From: Bacillus pumilus
GTDB lineage: Bacteria; Bacillota; Bacilli; Bacillales; Bacillaceae
Reading direction: 5' to 3'
DNA length: 64,000 bases
NCBI RefSeq assembly: GCF_009937765.1
Contig: NZ_CP047089.1
Location: 1,238,272-1,302,271, forward strand
Shown: one piece after another, positions 60,970-64,000 of the stretch
How positions within the stretch are numbered: position 1 is the first letter of the stretch
Layout: every line of letters begins with the position of its first letter
Made by a program: the position numbers and the translations under genes
Notes under the pieces: generated by a model
Seen by the model: the letters and a program-made list of their open reading frames with translations, nothing else
Databases searched by the model: none
Told to the model about the DNA's origin: nothing

Positions 60970-60988
60970 AAAGTGCATAGACGGGTAT
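60964..60988 (+). promoter_or_regulatory. Internal SigB promoter of rsbV-rsbW-sigB-rsbX
   Basis: GTTTAG-N13-GGGTAT: perfect -10, one -35 mismatch. Gives the positive loop known from B. subtilis. Confidence 0.92.
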
Positions 60989-61028
60989 ATAAAATTCAAG
61001 GAAACAAGAATTTCGAGGTGAATGCATA

Positions 61029-61358
61029 ATGAATATGTCTGTAAAAGAGCATCAAATAGATCAAAAAACGAAAATTAGTGTCAGTGGAGAAATCGATGTG
61101 TACTCTGCTCCTCAGCTAAGAGAAACACTTATGCCTAAAGCCGAGGCGGGAGAGCATCTTGAGATCTGTTTGAAGGATGTTACGTATATGGATAGTACAG
61201 GATTAGGTGTATTTGTTGGGCTGTTTAAAGCAGCTCAAAAAGCAGGCGGAACACTAAAGCTTGAAAACTTATCAGATCGGCTTGTAAGGTTGTTTGAAAT
61301 TACTGGATTAAAGGACATCATTGACATTTCTGCAAAGTCAGAGGGTGGGGTACAATGA
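61029..61358 (+). CDS. rsbV: Anti-anti-sigma factor RsbV
   Basis: 109 residues, STAS domain. Phosphorylation site Ser56 in [23 protein letters not shown] near 20. Unphosphorylated it binds RsbW and frees SigB. GAGGTG precedes the ATG. Overlaps rsbW by 4 bases. Confidence 0.97.
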   Translation: MNMSVKEHQIDQKTKISVSGEIDVYSAPQLRETLMPKAEAGEHLEICLKDVTYMDSTGLGVFVGLFKAAQKAGGTLKLENLSDRLVRLFEITGLKDIIDISAKSEGGVQ

Positions 61359-61843
61359 ACGAAACAGTAGATCTAATCGAGATGAAAATACCGGCGAAAC
61401 CAGAATATGTAGGCATCATTCGCCTGACTCTTTCAGGCGTAGCGAGCCGAATGGGCTATGTCTACGAAGAGATTGAAGACTTAAAAATTGCCGTCAGTGA
61501 GGCTTGTACAAATGCAGTTCAGCATGCCTATAAAGGAAAAGACGGTGAAGATGGAGAGGTAGCTGTTCGCTTTCTTGTCTACGAAGATCGTCTAGAAATC
61601 ATTGTCGCTGACAAAGGCGGTAGCTTTGACTTTAAGCAAAAGCAAGAAGACCTCGGACCGTATACAACTGCTCATACGGTGGATCAATTGGCAGAAGGAG
61701 GTCTTGGTTTATACTTAATGCAAACATTGATGGATGAAGTCGAGGTGCAAGCAAACTCCGGAGTTACCGTTGCGATGACAAAGTTTTTAAACAGGGAGCG
61801 AGTTGACCATGACACAACCATCCAAAACTATGAAACTAACTAA
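61355..61843 (+). CDS. rsbW: Anti-sigma-B kinase RsbW
   Basis: 162 residues, GHKL fold: [15 protein letters not shown] (N-box), DKGGSFD (G1) and [16 protein letters not shown] (G2). Binds SigB or phosphorylates RsbV. Overlaps sigB by 35 bases. Confidence 0.97.
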   Translation: MNETVDLIEMKIPAKPEYVGIIRLTLSGVASRMGYVYEEIEDLKIAVSEACTNAVQHAYKGKDGEDGEVAVRFLVYEDRLEIIVADKGGSFDFKQKQEDLGPYTTAHTVDQLAEGGLGLYLMQTLMDEVEVQANSGVTVAMTKFLNRERVDHDTTIQNYETN

Positions 61844-62597
61844 AGATGAAGTGGATCGCCTTATCCAAAGCTATCAATCCAATCAAGATGAGCAGGCGCA
61901 GCTCACGCTGGTCGAATGCTATACAAACTTGGTCGATATGCTGGCAAAAAAATATTCAAAAGGAAAAAGCTTTCATGAGGATCTCAGACAAGTTGGAATG
62001 ATTGGTTTACTTGGCGCCATTAAGCGATACGATCCGCTCGTCGGTAAATCATTTGAAGCCTTTGCTATTCCAACCATTATCGGAGAAATCAAACGCTTTT
62101 TACGAGATAAAACATGGAGTGTCCATGTACCAAGGCGAATCAAAGAGCTTGGACCAAGAATCAAGATGGCCGTTGATCATCTAACAACAGAGACGCAAAA
62201 GTCACCGAAAGTCCAAGAAATTGCAGAATACCTAGATGTGACAGAGGAAGAAGTTCTAGAAACCATGGAGATGGGCAAAAGCTATCAAGCACTGTCTGTT
62301 GACCAAGGCGTAGAGGCTGATTCTGAAGGAAGTACAGTCACCATTTTAGACGTTGTCGGCTCACAAGAAGAGGGCTACGAGCGTGTAAACCAAAAAATGA
62401 TGCTTGAGAGTGTGCTTCATGTTCTGACAGATCGAGAAAAAGAGATTATCAATCTGACTTATTTACAAAATAAGAGTCAGAAAGAAACAGGCGATTTACT
62501 AGGGATATCCCAAATGCATGTATCGAGACTGCAACGGAAGGCAGTTAAAAAGCTACGAGATGCATTATCAGAAGATGCGTCTATGGAGCTAGGGTAA
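61809..62597 (+). CDS. sigB: General stress sigma factor SigB
   Basis: 262 residues. Region 2 (KKYSKGKSFHEDLRQVGMIG, AFAIPTIIGEIKRFLRDKTW), region 3 (VPRRIKELGPRIKMAV) and region 4 (LTDREKEIINLTYLQNKSQ with the HTH ETGDLLGISQMHVSRLQRKA) are complete. GGGAGCG lies 9 bases before the ATG at 61809, inside rsbW; TTG 61803 is an unlikely alternative. Confidence 0.98.
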   Translation: MTQPSKTMKLTKDEVDRLIQSYQSNQDEQAQLTLVECYTNLVDMLAKKYSKGKSFHEDLRQVGMIGLLGAIKRYDPLVGKSFEAFAIPTIIGEIKRFLRDKTWSVHVPRRIKELGPRIKMAVDHLTTETQKSPKVQEIAEYLDVTEEEVLETMEMGKSYQALSVDQGVEADSEGSTVTILDVVGSQEEGYERVNQKMMLESVLHVLTDREKEIINLTYLQNKSQKETGDLLGISQMHVSRLQRKAVKKLRDALSEDASMELG

Positions 62598-63196
62598 TGA
62601 AACAGATTGAACAGCATGAGCATGTGAATGCCATTATCTATCAATCGAATAAAGAAGGGAAATCATGCTGCGGGGACAGTTTTTTTATTAAAGCAGATGA
62701 TGAAGAACTAATTTGTGCTGTGGCAGACGGATTAGGCAGCGGTCAGTTCGCCAATGAATCATCTTCTTTAGTCAGCGAAATTGTCGAAGAATATGGACAT
62801 GAGGATATGACGACCCTCATCGACAGATGCAATCAGGCGATGAAAAATAAACGCGGAGCCACTGTTGGGATCTTAAAGGTGAATTTTTCCCAGCAGCAGT
62901 TTACCTATTGTTCGGTTGGTAATATTCGGTTCATCTTGAATGCCCCTTCTGGCGACTATATTTATCCACTTCCGACATCAGGATACTTATCAGGGAAACC
63001 TAGAAAATATAAAACATACACCTATTCCTACGAAAAAGGATCGACATTCATTATGTATTCAGACGGACTGAATGTGCCAAACATGAGAATGTGTTTAAAG
63101 CATAGTCATTCGGTTGAAGATATTGCCAAACAACTTGAAACATACACACAAGACAAAAAGGACGATCTCACCTATGTACTTGGTCAGCTTACGTAA
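62597..63196 (+). CDS. rsbX: Feedback phosphatase RsbX
   Basis: 199 residues, PP2C fold: SCCGDSFFIKADDE, VADGLGSGQFANESS and CSVGNIRFIL are the metal-site segments, FIMYSDGLN the distal one. Dephosphorylates RsbR and RsbS to reset the stressosome. Its ATG shares a base with the sigB stop (TAATG). The terminator overlaps its end. Confidence 0.96.
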   Translation: MKQIEQHEHVNAIIYQSNKEGKSCCGDSFFIKADDEELICAVADGLGSGQFANESSSLVSEIVEEYGHEDMTTLIDRCNQAMKNKRGATVGILKVNFSQQQFTYCSVGNIRFILNAPSGDYIYPLPTSGYLSGKPRKYKTYTYSYEKGSTFIMYSDGLNVPNMRMCLKHSHSVEDIAKQLETYTQDKKDDLTYVLGQLT

Positions 63197-63213
63197 AATA
63201 GCTGACCTTTTTT
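63182..63213 (+). terminator. Terminator of the sigB operon
   Basis: GGTCAGCT pairs with AGCTGACC around a ten-base loop holding the rsbX stop, then six T. Confidence 0.92.
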
Positions 63214-63272
63214 CTGTTTTACCGATTTTTTTGATACACTAAAAGAGAAGACACAGTGAGAGGATGCAAAGT

Positions 63273-64000
63273 ATGAAGACATCTGACTTTTTATTGAAAC
63301 AAATTGCAACAGAATTAAAGCTTTCAACCAAACAAATTGAAAGTGTCATCAAGCTCTTAGAGGATGGCAACACCGTCCCGTTTATTGCCCGTTACCGGAA
63401 AGAGCAGACAGGCTCGCTGGATGAGGTGCAAATTCAAACCATTTCAGAGCGCTATACATATATCCAAAATGTCATGAACCGAAAAGAAGAAGTCATCCGG
63501 TTAATCGCAGAACAAGACAAACTGACGGATGAATTAAAACAAAAAATTGAGCAGGCTCATAAACTGCAAGAGGTCGAAGATTTATACCGGCCATTCAAAC
63601 AAAAACGTAAAACAAAGGCAAATGTAGCCAAAGCAAAAGGGCTTGAGCCGCTGGCGGAATATATACTCACATTGCCAAGCGATGAGATCGAGAAAAAGGC
63701 CGCTTCTTTTATCAACGAAGATAAAGAAGTAACAAGTGTAGAAGAGGCGCTTGAAGGTGCGCAGCATATCATTGCTGAACAGCTGGCAGATGATCCTGAT
63801 ATGCGGAAATGGATTCGTAGCGAAACGTACCAAAAGGGTAGTCTGATCACATCAGGAAAAGACATCGAAAACGATGAGAAAAATGTCTATGAAATGTATT
63901 ACGATTATCAAGAGCCGATCAAAAAGATAGTGCCGCACCGTGTACTAGCGGTGAATCGCGGAGAGAAAGAAGGCATCTTAAAGGCAGCCATCGAGCCGCC
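63273..64000 (+). CDS. tex: Tex-family RNA-binding protein YdcI (5' part only)
   Basis: 242 codons are visible before the right edge. LKQIATELKLSTKQIESV, then DGNTVPFIARYRKEQTGSLD and EVEDLYRPFKQKRKTKA are the hallmark N-terminal segments of Tex, a large transcription accessory protein whose nuclease-like, helix-hairpin-helix and S1 domains lie beyond the window. GAGAGGATG-rich leader precedes the ATG. The B. subtilis genes ydcF-ydcG-ydcH between rsbX and this gene are missing. Confidence 0.95.
   Translation, partial: MKTSDFLLKQIATELKLSTKQIESVIKLLEDGNTVPFIARYRKEQTGSLDEVQIQTISERYTYIQNVMNRKEEVIRLIAEQDKLTDELKQKIEQAHKLQEVEDLYRPFKQKRKTKANVAKAKGLEPLAEYILTLPSDEIEKKAASFINEDKEVTSVEEALEGAQHIIAEQLADDPDMRKWIRSETYQKGSLITSGKDIENDEKNVYEMYYDYQEPIKKIVPHRVLAVNRGEKEGILKAAIEP

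Noticed and set aside
1-64000. CRISPR array, tRNA or rRNA genes, intact insertion sequence or prophage
   Set aside because: Looked for repeated spacers, tRNA-like T-loops and transposase motifs while reading; none found.

Overview
The window reads as a chromosomal segment of a Bacillus of the B. pumilus group (B. pumilus, B. safensis or B. altitudinis). This is inferred from recalled gene order and family recognition; no search was run. Gene order follows the B. subtilis kipA-kipR-ycsK, mtlR, ydaC-D-G, topB-ydaJKLMN-kimA-ydaP, mntH-ydaS, dctBSRP-ydbI-JKL, ydbN-ydbP-ddl-murF-cshA-ydbST-ydcA-acpS-ydcC-alr-ndoAI-ndoA-rsbRSTUVW-sigB-rsbX-ydcI stretch. Many B. subtilis genes of that stretch are missing (ydaB, ydaH, lrpC, mutT, gsiB, ydbM, ydbO, ydcF-H among others), and accessory genes sit in the gaps.

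Layout. 1-4.1 kb: end of the kip operon (oxoprolinase subunit and IclR regulator), an azoreductase, a GDSL esterase and a C45-family acyltransferase-like protein. 4.2-8.8 kb: mannitol regulator MtlR, a methyltransferase and two SigB-type stress genes (ydaD, ydaG). 8.8-13.8 kb: an accessory patch with an unexplained transcribed-looking stretch, three tiny two-helix membrane proteins, a large membrane protein of unknown function, DUF3817 protein YdzA, a GntR regulator and a transporter remnant. 13.8-28.3 kb: tartrate/malate dehydrogenase YcsA, topoisomerase III, the five-gene ydaJKLMN exopolysaccharide operon, potassium transporter KimA behind a c-di-AMP riboswitch, and pyruvate oxidase. 28.4-31.1 kb: an LXG polymorphic toxin with its immunity gene. 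31.1-35 kb: small membrane genes, an acetyltransferase, MntH, YdaS and an EcsC-family protein. 35-44.9 kb: C4-dicarboxylate sensing and uptake (DctB, DctS, DctR, DctP), YdbI, a second amino-acid/dicarboxylate symporter behind a second c-di-AMP riboswitch, and an ABC exporter. 45-57.3 kb: iron-sparing protein FbpB under a Fur box, cell-wall genes (ddl, murF, alr), CshA helicase, the SigW-type ydbST pair, a rhomboid protein, AcpS and lipoprotein YdcC. 57.5-64 kb: the EndoA toxin-antitoxin pair, the whole SigB stressosome operon, and the start of tex.

The genes connect in several ways. The sigB operon lies in the same window as five promoters with SigB-like sequences (ydaD, ydaG, ydaP, ydaS and the internal rsbV promoter). 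Two c-di-AMP riboswitches, for potassium import and for a probable acidic amino-acid importer, point to joint control of the main ionic osmolytes. C4-dicarboxylate uptake has its sensor, regulator, cre sites and transporter together.

The observations most likely to be new are: a 160-175 bp structured intergenic repeat present three times (about 12.2, 34.9 and 55.9 kb), with a compensated base-pair change in its hairpin and, at one copy, a 29-bp duplicated terminator on both sides; the riboswitch on the symporter; the orphan LXG toxin that appears to start at CTG; and the 8.8-9.8 kb accessory patch.
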